64,000 nucleotides of DNA from Mycobacterium scrofulaceum (GCF_002086735.1 NZ_MVIJ01000001.1:310001-374000), one strand, 5' to 3'; shown: positions 51,673 through 61,808, counted from the first letter of the stretch. Numbers and translations are program-made. Notes: generated by a model not told the origin, from the sequence alone.

Positions 51673-52413
51673 TCATATGTGCCGACCGCCGGTGACCTCC
51701 ATGACGGTGCCGGTCATGTACGAGGACAGGTCGGAGGCCAAAAACAAAGCGACACCGGCGACTTCGCTGGGCTCACCAGCGCGGCCCATTGGGATCTCCG
51801 CCACCTTCTCGTCCCAAATGCGTTGCGGCATGGCCTCGGTCATCGCCGACCGAATCAAGCCGGGAGCGATCGCGTTCACGCGGACCCCCAGGTACGCGAG
51901 CTCTTTGGCCGCGGCTTTGGTCATCCCGACGATTCCGGCCTTGGCCGCCGAATAGTTGGTCTGGCCGATCATGCCGACCTTGCCCGACACGGAGGACATG
52001 TTGACGATGGCGCCGCGCTTGTTCTCCCGCATGATGGCGGCGGCCAGCCGGGTGCCGTTCCACGTGCCCTTCAGGTGCACGTCGATGACCTGGTCGAACT
52101 GCTCTTCGGTCATCTTGCGCATGGTGGCGTCGCGGGTGATCCCGGCGTTGTTGACCATGATGTCTAGGGCACCAAAGGCTTCGACCGCGGCCGAGATGAG
52201 CCCTTCGACCTCGGCGGCCCTGGTGACGTCACACCGCTTGGCCAGCGCGACGTCGCCGCCCCCCAGCGCCGTGGCCGCGGCTTCGGTGGCCTCCAGGTTC
52301 AGGTCGCCGAGCACAACCCGCGCCCCCTCGGCGATGAACCGCTGGGCAATGGCGAACCCCAGCCCCTGCGCACCACCCGTGATGACTGCCGTCCGACCGT
52401 CGAGCAACGACAC
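51673..52413 (-). CDS. fabG2: FabG2-like 3-oxoacyl reductase (SDR)
   Basis: A 246-residue SDR with [12 protein letters not shown], the catalytic Ser in NMSSVSG and Tyr/Lys in YSAAK. It is very similar to M. tuberculosis FabG2 (Rv1350) by recall, including the long [18 protein letters not shown] stretch. FabG2 is encoded just downstream of irtB there, which agrees with the local order. It is the first gene of an operon with thiolase, CoA-transferase, acyl-CoA dehydrogenase and GntR genes. Probably reduces or oxidises a 3-oxoacyl thioester. Confidence 0.9.
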   Translation of the reverse strand: MSLLDGRTAVITGGAQGLGFAIAQRFIAEGARVVLGDLNLEATEAAATALGGGDVALAKRCDVTRAAEVEGLISAAVEAFGALDIMVNNAGITRDATMRKMTEEQFDQVIDVHLKGTWNGTRLAAAIMRENKRGAIVNMSSVSGKVGMIGQTNYSAAKAGIVGMTKAAAKELAYLGVRVNAIAPGLIRSAMTEAMPQRIWDEKVAEIPMGRAGEPSEVAGVALFLASDLSSYMTGTVMEVTGGRHI

Positions 52414-52464
52414 CTGATCCCGCCTTCCTCCGCGATGTGGTCCGGGGGACGCCCCCGCAGTCGA

Positions 52465-52485
52465 ATATCATATTTCATATAGGAT
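52465..52485. promoter_or_regulatory. AT-rich site in a divergent promoter
   Basis: A stretch with direct ATATGA repeats (minus strand) and partial dyad symmetry, very AT-rich for this genome, between fabG2 and the acyl-CoA dehydrogenase at 52587. It does not match the 9-3-9 family. The GntR protein of the operon is a candidate ligand. Confidence 0.4.
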
Positions 52486-52586
52486 CTGCTCCGGTGCCGG
52501 GTTGCCACACCGGACCGTTGAGCTGGCCGGCCCGCCGTGGCTGAGCGACTCGCGACCAACCAGTGCCAAAGATGGAGCGTCCGCCT

Positions 52587-53759
52587 ATGACCATCACCGA
52601 ACCGCCCGAGGTCGCCGACGACGATTTTCAGGACATCCTCGCCCAGACCCGTCACTTCGTCCGCACCGCCGTGGTCCCGCGCGAGCAGGAGATCCTGACC
52701 GAGGACCGGGTGCCCGACGACCTGCGCGACGAGGCCAAGAAGATGGGGCTGTTCGGGTACGCGATCCCCCAGCGCTGGGGCGGCCTCGGCCTGAACCTGA
52801 TGCAAGACGTCGAGCTGGCAATGGAATTGGGGTACACCTCGCTGGCGCTGCGATCGATGTTCGGCACCAACAACGGCATCGCCGGCCAGGTTCTGGTCGG
52901 CTTCGGTACCGACGAACAGAAGTCCCGGTGGCTGGAATCGATGGCGTCTGGCGACGTCGTCGCCTCCTTCGCGTTGACCGAGCCCGGCGCCGGCTCGAAC
53001 CCGGCCGGCCTGCGGACGAAAGCCGTTCGTGACGACGGTGATTGGGTGATCTCCGGGCAGAAGCGCTTCATCACCAATGCGCCGGTCGCCGACCTGTTCG
53101 TGGTGTTCGCGCGAACCCGCCCGGCCGACGAAGAGGGCCCGGGGATCGCCGTGTTCCTGGTTCCCGCGAACACCCAGGGCGTGGAGGTCGGAGCCAAGGA
53201 CGCCAAGATGGGTCAGGAAGGCGCCTGGACCGCCGACGTCACCTTCAACGACGTCCGAGTCCAGGACGGCGCGCTGATCGGCGGCAGCGAAGACATCGGT
53301 TACCGGGCGGCGATGACCTCATTGGCCCGGGGCCGGGTCCACATCGCCGCGCTGGCGGTCGGCGCCGCGCAACGCGCGCTCGACGAGTCGGTCAGCTACG
53401 CGGCCACCGCCACGCAGGGCGGCGCGCCGATCGGGACCTTCCAGCTGGTCCAGGCGATGATCGCCGACCAGCAGACCGGGGTGCTGGCCGGCCGCGCGTT
53501 GGTGCGCGACGCCGCGCGGCTCTGGGTCACCGGCGAAGACCGCCGGGTCGCGCCCTCGGCCGCCAAGCTGTTCTGCACCGAGATGGCCGGCAACGTAGCC
53601 GATCTGGCGGTGCAGATCCACGGCGGCAGCGGCTACATGCACGGTGTCCCGGTCGAGCGCATCTACCGCGATGTGCGGCTGCTGCGGCTCTACGAGGGCA
53701 CCAGCGAGATTCAGCGATTGATCATCGGGTCCAACCTGGTCAAAGCGGCGCAGCGATGA
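52587..53759 (+). CDS. acyl-CoA dehydrogenase
   Basis: A 390-residue acyl-CoA dehydrogenase of standard type. It has FALTEPGAGSNPAGLRT, the FITNAPVADLF segment and the C-terminal YEGTSEIQ with the catalytic Glu. The ATG at 52587 has GGAG nine bases upstream; ATG 52572 and GTG 52563 are also in frame. It is divergent from the fabG2 operon and followed by a mycofactocin-type SDR gene 31 bases downstream. Probably part of the same beta-oxidation set. Confidence 0.94.
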   Translation: MTITEPPEVADDDFQDILAQTRHFVRTAVVPREQEILTEDRVPDDLRDEAKKMGLFGYAIPQRWGGLGLNLMQDVELAMELGYTSLALRSMFGTNNGIAGQVLVGFGTDEQKSRWLESMASGDVVASFALTEPGAGSNPAGLRTKAVRDDGDWVISGQKRFITNAPVADLFVVFARTRPADEEGPGIAVFLVPANTQGVEVGAKDAKMGQEGAWTADVTFNDVRVQDGALIGGSEDIGYRAAMTSLARGRVHIAALAVGAAQRALDESVSYAATATQGGAPIGTFQLVQAMIADQQTGVLAGRALVRDAARLWVTGEDRRVAPSAAKLFCTEMAGNVADLAVQIHGGSGYMHGVPVERIYRDVRLLRLYEGTSEIQRLIIGSNLVKAAQR

Positions 53760-53790
53760 CGGCCCGGCCGACCCCAGTAAAGGAGCAATA

Positions 53791-54612
53791 ATGAGCGGCA
53801 AGCTTGCGGGCAGAGTGGCATTCATCACCGGAGCGGCGCGCGGGCAGGGCCGGGCGCACGCGGTTCGTCTGGCGCGGGAGGGCGCCGACATCATCGCCGT
53901 CGACATCGCCGGCAAGCTGCCGTCGTGCGTTCCCTATGACCCGGCGACTCCCGACGACCTCAGCGAGACCGTCCGCCTGGTTGAGGAAACGAACCGCCGG
54001 ATCATCGCCTCGGTCGTGGACACCCGCGACTTCGAGGGGCTTCGCAAAGCCGTCGACGACGGTGCGGCCGCGCTCGGGCGGTTGGACATCATCGTCGCCA
54101 ACGCCGGTGTCGCGGCTCCGCAGCCCTGGAACGAGATCACCCCGGAGAACTTCCGCGACGTCATGGACATCAACGTGACGGGCACCTGGAACACCGTGAT
54201 GGCCGGCGCGGACAAGATCATCGAAGGCGGTCGCGGCGGCTCCATCATCCTGATCAGTTCCGCGGCCGGCATGAAAATGCAGCCGTTCATGATTCACTAC
54301 ACGGCCAGCAAGCACGCCGTCACCGGGATGGCGCGGGCCTTCGCCGCCGAGCTGGGCAAGCATTCCATCCGGGTCAACAGCGTGCACCCCGGCCCGGTGA
54401 ACACTCCGATGGGCACCGGCGACATGGTCGCGGCCGTGGGCAAGGCCATGGAGACCAACCCGCAGTTGAACCACGTGCTCACCCCGTTCCTGCCCGACTG
54501 GGTCGCCGAGCCGGACGAGATCGCCGACACCGTGTGCTGGCTGGCCAGCGACGAGTCACGCAAGGTGACCGCGGCCCGGATCCCGGTGGACCAAGGCTCG
54601 ACGCAGTACTGA
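53791..54612 (+). CDS. mycofactocin-coupled SDR
   Basis: A 273-residue SDR. It has the marks of the mycofactocin-associated group: TGAARGQGRAHAVRLA at the cofactor loop, Asp in AVDIAG for NAD, an insertion of about 30 residues after it (YDPATPDDLSETVRL), VANAGV, and YTASK. These proteins hold NAD tightly and use the peptide-derived cofactor mycofactocin as electron carrier. It should oxidise a secondary or allylic alcohol. It follows the acyl-CoA dehydrogenase gene on the same strand. Confidence 0.9.
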   Translation: MSGKLAGRVAFITGAARGQGRAHAVRLAREGADIIAVDIAGKLPSCVPYDPATPDDLSETVRLVEETNRRIIASVVDTRDFEGLRKAVDDGAAALGRLDIIVANAGVAAPQPWNEITPENFRDVMDINVTGTWNTVMAGADKIIEGGRGGSIILISSAAGMKMQPFMIHYTASKHAVTGMARAFAAELGKHSIRVNSVHPGPVNTPMGTGDMVAAVGKAMETNPQLNHVLTPFLPDWVAEPDEIADTVCWLASDESRKVTAARIPVDQGSTQY

Positions 54613-54622
54613 GCGGCCGCTG

Positions 54623-54649
54623 GATGCCGGGAATAGATTTCCCGGCATC
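54623..54649. terminator. hairpin after the mycofactocin-type SDR gene
   Basis: Perfect 11-base arms GATGCCGGGAA and TTCCCGGCATC with a TAGAT loop, eleven bases after the SDR stop and 16 before the next start. It may end the operon or act in the leader of the next gene. Confidence 0.5.
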
Positions 54650-54665
54650 GGCGCTTGCAGGGCAC

Positions 54666-55094
54666 ATGAAAGCCTTCACCGAGAGCGAACGTCAGGAGTT
54701 TTTGGCCGGCAAGCACGTCGCGGTCCTGTCCGTCGACGCCGCCGACGGCCGGCCGCCGGCCAGTGTCCCCATCTGGTACGACTACACCCCGGGCGGGAAC
54801 GTCCGGATCATGACCGGGGCGTCCAGCCGCAAGGCCCGGCTCATCGAGCGGGCCGGCCGGGTGACGCTGGTGGCTCAGCGCGAGGACCCGCCCTATCAGT
54901 ACGTGGTGGTCGAAGGCACCGTTGTCGACACCACCAACCCGGCCCCGGCCGACGTGCAGGAAGCCATCGCGATCCGCTACCTCGGCGAGGAAGGCGGGCG
55001 GGCGTTCATCCGCAGCATGGAGGGCGTGGAAGAGGTGATGTTCACCATTCGCCCCGACCGCTGGCTCAGCGCCGACTTCACCGGCGACCTCTGA
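54666..55094 (+). CDS. PPOX-class F420-dependent flavoprotein-like oxidoreductase
   Basis: A 142-residue split-barrel protein of the pyridoxamine-5'-phosphate-oxidase class, in the F420-binding subgroup: FLAGKHVAVLSVDAADGRPPASVPIWYDYTPGG, then ASSRKARLIERAGRVTL. Such proteins bind F420, not FMN, in mycobacteria. The ATG at 54666 is chosen because upstream in-frame starts (54534 on) overlap the SDR or the hairpin. Third F420-linked enzyme in the window. Substrate unknown. Confidence 0.86.
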   Translation: MKAFTESERQEFLAGKHVAVLSVDAADGRPPASVPIWYDYTPGGNVRIMTGASSRKARLIERAGRVTLVAQREDPPYQYVVVEGTVVDTTNPAPADVQEAIAIRYLGEEGGRAFIRSMEGVEEVMFTIRPDRWLSADFTGDL

Positions 55095-55099
55095 GCGAT

Positions 55100-56176
55100 C
55101 TAGCCGATCAGCTCCAGCGTCCCGAGCTGACGGATCGCCCGGCACCCGCGGCTGAGCATCGCGAGCACCATGTCGTCGCCGCGCTCGGTCGCGGCGGCGA
55201 ACGCGAACCCCAGCGCGGAGATCAGCGGCGCCTGCAGCACACCGAGGCGGTAATCGCGCCAACACGTTTCGGCGTCGTAGTCGGTGACCCCGCAAGCCGT
55301 CAAGGCCCGGTGGTAGTCGGCGACCAGCTCCCGTTCGATGCTCGCGCGCAGTTGGCAGTCGAGGCTCGTCGCGGTGAAGTAGGCCAGATCCCGGGCCGGC
55401 AAACCGACACCGAGCGTCTGCCAGTCGACCACGCTGACCCGGGTTCGGTCGGGGTCGAACAACAGGTTGTCGAGGCGATAGTCGCCGTGCAGCAGGGCGA
55501 ACCGGTCATACTCGGCGAGCAGCCACGGCGTCACCGAACCCATTGCCGCGCTGAAGGTGTCGCGGTCCTCGGCGCTCATCCGATCGCCCAGCTTGTCCAG
55601 CGTGATGTCGGCGCTCATCTTCGCCACCTCGCCCATGCCGCCGGCCCCGGCCTCGTCGGGCCTGCCGAACGCGATGCCCGGGAAATCGAGCCAGACCGGA
55701 TCGCACCAGCTGGGCGCGTGCAGGCCGGCCAGAGCGGTAACCGCAAGGCGCGCTTCGTCTTCGCCGCAGCCCGCGAGCTGGTCACCCTGCACGGCCGGCG
55801 CCTGATCGGCGAGCAGCAAGGCGAACTCCATTGCGTCCTCGGAAATCTCGGAGTAGAAGCACCGTGGTGTCGGCACCTGCACCCGGTCGGCCACGGACGA
55901 GTAGAACGCGCATTCGCTGCGATATCCGATGACGACCCGGTCGCGCACGGCGTCGTCCTGGGCCGGAAGCTTGATCACGAACGTTTCCGGGAGGTCGGCG
56001 GGGTCCGTCGCGTAGCGGGCGGACACCCGGTACGTTGCTCCCGTCTGACCGGTGCCGATCGCAACCACGTCCACGTCGGCGACCTCGACGGGCGCGCCAC
56101 GCCCGCTCAACGCGGCCGACAGCCATCGCGGGGTCACGTCGCCGGGATACCGCGGGATCGATACCACAGCACTCAT
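55100..56176 (-). CDS. phosphotransferase (APH/choline-kinase-like)
   Basis: A 358-residue protein of the aminoglycoside phosphotransferase / kinase-like family. The catalytic loop is HGDYRLDNLLFD, followed by VVDWQ with the metal-binding Asp. The N-terminal lobe has IGTGQTGATYRV and VIKLP (Lys). It could phosphorylate a small alcohol; related proteins act on ecdysteroid-like or lipid substrates. The ATG at 56176 is used. It is convergent with the PPOX gene and lies just downstream of irtB on the same strand. Confidence 0.85.
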   Translation of the reverse strand: MSAVVSIPRYPGDVTPRWLSAALSGRGAPVEVADVDVVAIGTGQTGATYRVSARYATDPADLPETFVIKLPAQDDAVRDRVVIGYRSECAFYSSVADRVQVPTPRCFYSEISEDAMEFALLLADQAPAVQGDQLAGCGEDEARLAVTALAGLHAPSWCDPVWLDFPGIAFGRPDEAGAGGMGEVAKMSADITLDKLGDRMSAEDRDTFSAAMGSVTPWLLAEYDRFALLHGDYRLDNLLFDPDRTRVSVVDWQTLGVGLPARDLAYFTATSLDCQLRASIERELVADYHRALTACGVTDYDAETCWRDYRLGVLQAPLISALGFAFAAATERGDDMVLAMLSRGCRAIRQLGTLELIG

Positions 56177-56263
56177 GAACAGCACGCCTCCTGTACCCGG
56201 ACAGCTCTGCCCGACTGACAAACTGTAAGGCATACCGCAAGTGCCGCGGCCAACCACGGCGGT

Positions 56264-58003
56264 TTAGTCGGCCAGAATGCGCCATTCGGCGGCTTCGTGC
56301 TGCTGGCGCCAGAACTCGTCGAAACGTCCACCCGCTGCGAGCAATTCGTCGACCGTTCCGTCCTCGACGACCCGGCCGTCGTCCAGAAAGAGGACGCGGT
56401 CGGCGTGCCGGATGCTGGCCAACCGGTGCGCCACGATCACCTGGGTGCGTCGGCGGGTGTCGAGGGTGAGCGCGTCCACCACAGCGGCCTCGTTCTCGGT
56501 GTCCAGGGCGCTGGTCGCCTCGTCGACCAACAGTATCGGCGCCGGTTTGAGCAGCGCCCGCGCGATGCTGACCCGTTGGCGTTCACCGCCGGACAGCGCG
56601 GAGCCGGCTTCGCCGACGATCGTGTCCGCGCCGTCGGGCAGCCGGCGGACGAGTTCGTCGACGCGGGCCAGGGCGACCGCGCGGTTGAACCGGTCGTCCG
56701 CGGCGCCGGGATCCCCGGCGGACACGTTGTCGCGGACCGACCCGTGGAACAGGTAGGGGTGTTGGAACACCACGCTGCTCGCCGCCCGGCGGGTTTCGGC
56801 GTCCAGTGTCGCCGCGTCGACGCCGTCGATCAGGACGCGCCCCCGGGTGGGCTCGTGCAGGCTGGCGATCAACGCCAGGATCGTGCTCTTGCCCGATCCC
56901 GACGGCCCGACGATCGCCGTCGTGCCGCCCGGCTGCAAAACGAAACTCACCCCGTCGAGGACCGGTGCGCTCGCTCCGGCATAACGGAATTCGACGTCGT
57001 CGAACTCGATGCGGGGCGCCGCGGCCGGGTCGGGCAGTGCGGCGGCGCCGGCGGTCATCAGCGGCGCGGTGAGAACCGAGCGAATGCGGTCGAGAGTGGC
57101 GCGGGTGCTCTCCAGGGCGGGCGCCAGTTCACTGATCGTGGTGAACGGCTCCAGGTAACGCACGATCACGACGATCAAGGCGATCGCCTCGGGGACCGTC
57201 ACCGCCCCGTTCACCGTCAGCGCCGCGGTGGCCCCCGCCAGCAGGATCAGCGACAGCTGGCTGGCCAGGCTGAACAGCAGCTGGCCCGGAACCTGCATGG
57301 CCAACAGCCGCATCGTCGCCCCGTGCTGCGCGGCCAGCGCGTCGCCGACCAGGCTGCGCGCCGGCTCCACCCGCCGCGCGGACCGCAACGCCTGCTGGGT
57401 GCGGGCGAATTCGATGATCCGTTCGGTGAGCGCGCCATTGGCCTCGTCGGCCCTGGCGTCGGCGCTCCGCGCCAGTCGCGCCGACGCCCACAACGCACCC
57501 AAGAGCAGCGGTACGCCGCCCAGCGCGGCGATCCCGAGCGGCCAAGAGATCGGCAGTAAGGCCACCGCGATGGCGGCGGGCAGCAGGATGGCGGAAGTCA
57601 GCGGGGTCAGCAGGTTGACGACGAGGCCGACCAATTCCGGCCCGGTGGCGGCGATCGCCTGCCGCGCCGTCGCGGTGTGCTCGGCGGTGAACCAGTCCAG
57701 CCGCACGGCGGGCAACCGGTCCGCCACGTCGTGCTGGCTGTGGTCGAGGACGGCGAACCCGAGGTCGAAGCCGATGCGCGCCGTCGCGGTGTCGACCACC
57801 CATCCGGCCGCCGTCGCGGCGGTGAGCCAGCCCAGCCAGGCCAGCGCGCGGCGGGGCTCGGCGCTGAACAGCGCGCCCACCAGCGGCACCAGCAGGACGG
57901 TGGCCGCCGCGCGCGCCACCACGGACAGGACCGCCAGCGCGGCGTAGGCGACGACCCTGGGCCGGCGGTGCGCGGGCACCAGGCCCAGCCACGTGCGGAT
58001 CAT
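56264..58003 (-). CDS. irtB: IrtB, siderophore ABC transporter subunit
   Basis: A 579-residue half ABC transporter, the same length as M. tuberculosis IrtB by recall. About 300 residues of membrane domain precede the ATPase. Walker A is GPSGSGKST at residues 366-374, the signature is LSGGERQ, Walker [13 protein letters not shown], and the H-loop IVAHRLAS. With IrtA it forms a heterodimer that imports iron-carboxymycobactin or mycobactin at the inner membrane. The ATG overlaps the irtA stop (ATGA). The open frame further upstream is irtA's shadow. Regulation probably from the promoter before the TetR gene. Confidence 0.96.
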   Translation of the reverse strand: MIRTWLGLVPAHRRPRVVAYAALAVLSVVARAAATVLLVPLVGALFSAEPRRALAWLGWLTAATAAGWVVDTATARIGFDLGFAVLDHSQHDVADRLPAVRLDWFTAEHTATARQAIAATGPELVGLVVNLLTPLTSAILLPAAIAVALLPISWPLGIAALGGVPLLLGALWASARLARSADARADEANGALTERIIEFARTQQALRSARRVEPARSLVGDALAAQHGATMRLLAMQVPGQLLFSLASQLSLILLAGATAALTVNGAVTVPEAIALIVVIVRYLEPFTTISELAPALESTRATLDRIRSVLTAPLMTAGAAALPDPAAAPRIEFDDVEFRYAGASAPVLDGVSFVLQPGGTTAIVGPSGSGKSTILALIASLHEPTRGRVLIDGVDAATLDAETRRAASSVVFQHPYLFHGSVRDNVSAGDPGAADDRFNRAVALARVDELVRRLPDGADTIVGEAGSALSGGERQRVSIARALLKPAPILLVDEATSALDTENEAAVVDALTLDTRRRTQVIVAHRLASIRHADRVLFLDDGRVVEDGTVDELLAAGGRFDEFWRQQHEAAEWRILAD

Positions 58004-60579
58004 CGGGCCCCCTCCCCAACCGCGGTGGCGGCCCCGACCCGGTCGACGCGGCGGCCACCGTCCCACAGCCGTCGGTACCGCCCGCCGGCCGCCAGTAACT
58101 CGTCGTGCGTGCCGCACTCGGCGATCCGGCCGTGGTCGAGCACGACGATCTGGTCGGCGCCGGTGACGGTGTGCAGCCGGTGGGCGATCACCAGCACGGT
58201 GCGATCCCGCGTCAACCGGTTGAGCGCCTGCTGCACAAGGTATTCCGATTCCGGATCGGCGAACGCGGTGGCCTCGTCGAGGATCAGCACGGGCGTGTCG
58301 GCCAGGATCGCGCGGGCGATGGTCAGCCGTTGCCGTTCCCCTCCCGAAAGGCCGGTGCCCGCACCCAGCACGGTGTCGTAGCCATCCGGCAATCGCGTGA
58401 TGCGGTCGTGGATCTGCGCTCCGCGCGCCGCCTCCTCGATCTGTGCCGCGGTGGCGTCGGGCACGGCCAGCGCGATGTTGTCGGCGACGCTGCCGTGAAC
58501 CAGCTGCGTTTCCTGTAGGACGAAGCCGACCTTCGCATAGAGTTCCTCGGCGGTCATCGACCGGATGTCTTGCCCCCCAACGCGGATCGCGCCGCCATCG
58601 ACGTCGTGGAACCGCGCCAGCAGGGCGGCCAGCGTCGACTTGCCCGACCCGGACGGGCCGACCAGGGCGGTGACCGTGCCGGGCCGCAGCGTCAGCGTCA
58701 CGCCTTGAATCACCGGAACACCCGGGCGGTAGCCGAAGCTGACCTCGTCGAAGACCACCGTCGCCGACGAATCCGCGGGCCGGTCTTGCTCTGCCACGGC
58801 GAGCTCCGGCTCGTCGAGGGTGTTCTGCAGACGCCGCGCGGCCAACATGCCGGCGCTGATACCGCCCACCCCGTATGCGATGCCGAGCAGTCGCGCGCCG
58901 AATGTGGTGCCCAACAACAGGAACGGCAGGAGGTTCACCGGATCCATCCGGCCGGTGACCGTGAGCAGGGTGCCCGCGAGGACGATGAGCCACAGGAAGG
59001 TCGAGGGCCGGGTGACCAGGTCCATCAGCGTCTTCTTGCCGGCCAATGGGCGTTGCCAGGAGACGAGGAACTCGACGTATTCGTCCAGTCGGCGCCGGAA
59101 GCTCGACGCGGCCGCGCCACCGAAGACCCGGATCACCGGCTGGCCCTCCAGGTAGGCGCCGGCCTCGCCACTCATCTTCTCGGCCCAACGCTGCGATTGC
59201 GGGATGCGCGGGCCCGACTGAATGGTGAGCGACGACGTCAACACCAGGTAGACCAGGACCGGCAGGAACAGCACGAGCGCGACCCGCCAATCGACGACGA
59301 ACAGATAGACCAGGACCGCCACCGGCGCGATCACCGCCGCGACGGCATCGGGGATCGCATGGGTGACCAGATAGTGCAGCGACAGGGTGTCGTCCTGCAG
59401 CAGCTGCTTGATCGCCCCCGATCCGCGCTCGGTGAACCAGCCCAGCGGCAATCGAGACAGCTTGCGCACCAGCCGTGAACGCAGGTCGGCGGCGAACCGC
59501 GCGTCGACGACGTGCAGCCAGAGCGTGAGGGCCGCGGCGAGGAGGGCACCCGTTCCCAGCAGCGCGACGGCCGCGATCCCGACGTCCCACAGTCGCGATG
59601 CGGGCGCCCCGCCCACCAGCAGGCGGGCCAGCTCGACCAGGAGCACGAACGGCGCCAGCTGTACCACGGTGATCACCGCCTGCAACACGCCCGACAGGAT
59701 CAGCGTCGGGCGTAGCGGTGCGAGCAACCGGCCGGCGGCCTGGGCGCGCCAGCTGCCGCGGAATGCCGGGACGGGCGCCTGGGTCACCGGATGACGTTGG
59801 GGCGCAACTGCCTTCGCATCTGCTGCTTCGTCACCACGCTGGGTGCCCATCGCACGCCCGGCGCTCCAGTAGGCCTGGGCGTGGATCACGGACTTGGGGA
59901 AGCCGAACTCGTCGCGCAGCCGCGTCCGCACGTGCTTGAGCACGGCGGCCTCGGGCGTCGCCCACGCATACCAGTTGGACCAATCGCGGCTGTCGATCGC
60001 CGCCGCAAGCGATCTCGCGTCACGCCGCGCGACCCAGTGCACGTGCAGACGGGGGTGCTCGGCGAGCGGGATCAGGACGTCATTGTCGTCGTGCTGCTCG
60101 AGATACATCTCGATCGGCACGTCGTCGGGGACGACCCCGATGATGCCGTTCATACCCGGGATCGACGCGGAGTCACCGATCAGCAAATAGCCGGCCGGCT
60201 GTTCGTCGGGCACGTCGAAACGCGACGAGCCCATGAGCGCCATCACGGCGATCGTGGCGCCCGGTTGCACCGTGCGCGCCCATTTCGACGCCGGGCCGGC
60301 GGGCTCGTGCAGCACGACGTCGACGGCGAATCGGCCGGTGCTGACGTCCGCCTCGGAGATGGTGTAGGCGCGCTGGAATTCGGTGTTGGACCCGTCCGGG
60401 TCGGGGAACCAGAACCGTAACCAGGCGGCGGGCTCGGCGTCCACGTCTTCGAACAACGTCGGCGACGTCATCCGTACACGTACGAAATGCGGTGCAAGCT
60501 GGACGGTTTCGGTTACCGTCGCGACGTGGTCACGCGCGCCGAAGCCCCGCAGCATCGCACCCTGGAACCCCCGTGCCAT
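58000..60579 (-). CDS. irtA: IrtA, siderophore ABC transporter with siderophore-interacting domain
   Basis: An 859-residue protein, the same length as M. tuberculosis IrtA by recall. The N-terminal 250 residues are a siderophore-interacting (FAD-binding, ferric-reductase type) domain with RAYTISEAD for the flavin. A membrane domain and an ATPase follow, with Walker [10 protein letters not shown], signature LSGGERQRL and Walker [13 protein letters not shown]. It reduces and releases iron from the bound mycobactin during import with IrtB. The start overlaps the TetR stop by one base (TGATG), so the three genes form one operon. Confidence 0.97.
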   Translation of the reverse strand: MARGFQGAMLRGFGARDHVATVTETVQLAPHFVRVRMTSPTLFEDVDAEPAAWLRFWFPDPDGSNTEFQRAYTISEADVSTGRFAVDVVLHEPAGPASKWARTVQPGATIAVMALMGSSRFDVPDEQPAGYLLIGDSASIPGMNGIIGVVPDDVPIEMYLEQHDDNDVLIPLAEHPRLHVHWVARRDARSLAAAIDSRDWSNWYAWATPEAAVLKHVRTRLRDEFGFPKSVIHAQAYWSAGRAMGTQRGDEAADAKAVAPQRHPVTQAPVPAFRGSWRAQAAGRLLAPLRPTLILSGVLQAVITVVQLAPFVLLVELARLLVGGAPASRLWDVGIAAVALLGTGALLAAALTLWLHVVDARFAADLRSRLVRKLSRLPLGWFTERGSGAIKQLLQDDTLSLHYLVTHAIPDAVAAVIAPVAVLVYLFVVDWRVALVLFLPVLVYLVLTSSLTIQSGPRIPQSQRWAEKMSGEAGAYLEGQPVIRVFGGAAASSFRRRLDEYVEFLVSWQRPLAGKKTLMDLVTRPSTFLWLIVLAGTLLTVTGRMDPVNLLPFLLLGTTFGARLLGIAYGVGGISAGMLAARRLQNTLDEPELAVAEQDRPADSSATVVFDEVSFGYRPGVPVIQGVTLTLRPGTVTALVGPSGSGKSTLAALLARFHDVDGGAIRVGGQDIRSMTAEELYAKVGFVLQETQLVHGSVADNIALAVPDATAAQIEEAARGAQIHDRITRLPDGYDTVLGAGTGLSGGERQRLTIARAILADTPVLILDEATAFADPESEYLVQQALNRLTRDRTVLVIAHRLHTVTGADQIVVLDHGRIAECGTHDELLAAGGRYRRLWDGGRRVDRVGAATAVGEGAR

Positions 60580-61292
60580 CAGCTGTCCTTTCTTGGGGCG
60601 TTCAATTCCGCGGCGACTTCGGCGAACGGGCGGCCCGGCGGGATCAGCCCCACCAGCCCCCGGATCGAGGCGGCGAGCAACAGCCGCACGAATTCAGAAC
60701 TCGACGCCTCAGGCAACCCGGCCCAGGCGGCACCGAGGCGCGGATCATCGGACAACCCGTCGGCGACCGCGTCGCGTTCCTGCGCGAAGCCGCCGGCCTG
60801 GTCCCCACCCGTCGTGTTGGCGTTGCTCTCCTCGCGGGCGGCCAGACTGATCGCCAGCGTGGCCACCGCGCTGCTCAACACCATGGCCGCGTCCGCGGAA
60901 TGACCGCGCCGGGTCAGCGCCTCGACCTCGGTCGCCAGCAGCCGCCGGCCGGCGTCGCCGCGCGGAAACAGCACCTGAAGGTATGACGCCAGCCCGGGGT
61001 GCTCGGCGGTGAAGCTTTGCAGCTGCAGCGCGAACGACATCAGGTGCCGTTCGGTGTCCGCGCCGGGATCGTCGCGAAGGTCGAGTTCGGCGAGCAGGCT
61101 CTCGCCGACCAACCGCTCGAGCTCCCATCGGCTTTCGACGTGGCGGTAGAGCGCGGTCGCCGAGACGCCGAGCCGCGACGCGACGGCGTTGACGCTCAGC
61201 CGCCGCATGCCCAGGTCGCGCCCGATCGCGATGACGTCATCGAGCGCGATAAGCGGCGGTCGCCCACCTTGACGAGGCGCCACAGTCGGCAT
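60579..61292 (-). CDS. TetR-family regulator upstream of irtAB
   Basis: A 237-residue TetR protein: [28 protein letters not shown] is the helix-turn-helix. The C-terminal domain resembles TetR_C types with no known ligand. The ATG has GGGAGGTGG upstream. It lies first in the irtA/irtB operon with a one-base overlap, an unusual place for a repressor, and an IdeR-like box precedes it. It may sense siderophore or a metabolite and adjust uptake. Confidence 0.88.
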   Translation of the reverse strand: MPTVAPRQGGRPPLIALDDVIAIGRDLGMRRLSVNAVASRLGVSATALYRHVESRWELERLVGESLLAELDLRDDPGADTERHLMSFALQLQSFTAEHPGLASYLQVLFPRGDAGRRLLATEVEALTRRGHSADAAMVLSSAVATLAISLAAREESNANTTGGDQAGGFAQERDAVADGLSDDPRLGAAWAGLPEASSSEFVRLLLAASIRGLVGLIPPGRPFAEVAAELNAPRKDS

Positions 61293-61324
61293 CCGCCACC
61301 TCCCGGTTAGTTACCCCCACAAAC

Positions 61325-61343
61325 TAAGGGTTACCTTACCGAA
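61325..61343. promoter_or_regulatory. candidate IdeR iron box
   Basis: Reads TAAGGGTTACCTTACCGAA, matching about 13 of 19 positions of the IdeR consensus (TTAGGTTAGGCTAACCTAA). It lies 33 bases before the TetR-irtAB start and 40 before the divergent DCC gene, consistent with iron repression of irtAB, which is known in M. tuberculosis. Confidence 0.5.
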
Positions 61344-61382
61344 GGTCAACCCGGGCGGCCGGCGTCGCCGTAGCCTGGAGCT

Positions 61383-61808
61383 GTGAGCGGTGAACCGGTG
61401 CCCCCCGTCTTGCTCTACGACGGTGTTTGCGGCGTCTGCAACTCGGCGGTGCGGACGATCCTTCGGTTCGATCCCCAGGGCACCCTGCGCTTCGCGGCCC
61501 TGGACAGCGACTACGCACAGGCTGTCTGTGCGCGGCACCCCACCATCGAAGACGTGGATTCAGTGGTGTTCGTCGATCAACCCGGGCAGCCGGAGGAGCG
61601 CGTGGCCGTCCGGTCCGCCGCCGCCTTGCGAGTAGTCGATTACCTCGGCGGGCCGTGGAAGCTGTTTGGGGTTGCCCGAATCATCCCGGCGCCCGTGCGC
61701 GACTGGCTTTACGACAAGTTCGCGGGCGTCCGCTACCGCATCTTCGGAAAGTACGACACGTGCCCGCTCCCCCCGCCGGAAGTTCGCGCGCGTTTCCTGG
61801 ACGCCTAA
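61383..61808 (+). CDS. DCC-type thiol-disulfide oxidoreductase (DUF393)
   Basis: A 141-residue protein with the N-terminal DGVCGVCN motif (D-x2-C-x2-C) and a helical tail ending in GKYDTCPLPP. This is the DCC/DUF393 family, predicted to be a thiol-disulfide enzyme. It starts at the GTG at 61383, divergent from the TetR-irtAB operon. Its stop overlaps the stop of the opposing small gene. Its partner is unknown. Confidence 0.88.
   Translation: MSGEPVPPVLLYDGVCGVCNSAVRTILRFDPQGTLRFAALDSDYAQAVCARHPTIEDVDSVVFVDQPGQPEERVAVRSAAALRVVDYLGGPWKLFGVARIIPAPVRDWLYDKFAGVRYRIFGKYDTCPLPPPEVRARFLDA

Noticed and set aside
56264..59590. 1108-codon minus frame joining irtB to the irtA region
   Set aside because: Upstream of 58003 it is an out-of-frame shadow of irtA. 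irtB itself begins at the ATG overlapping the irtA stop.
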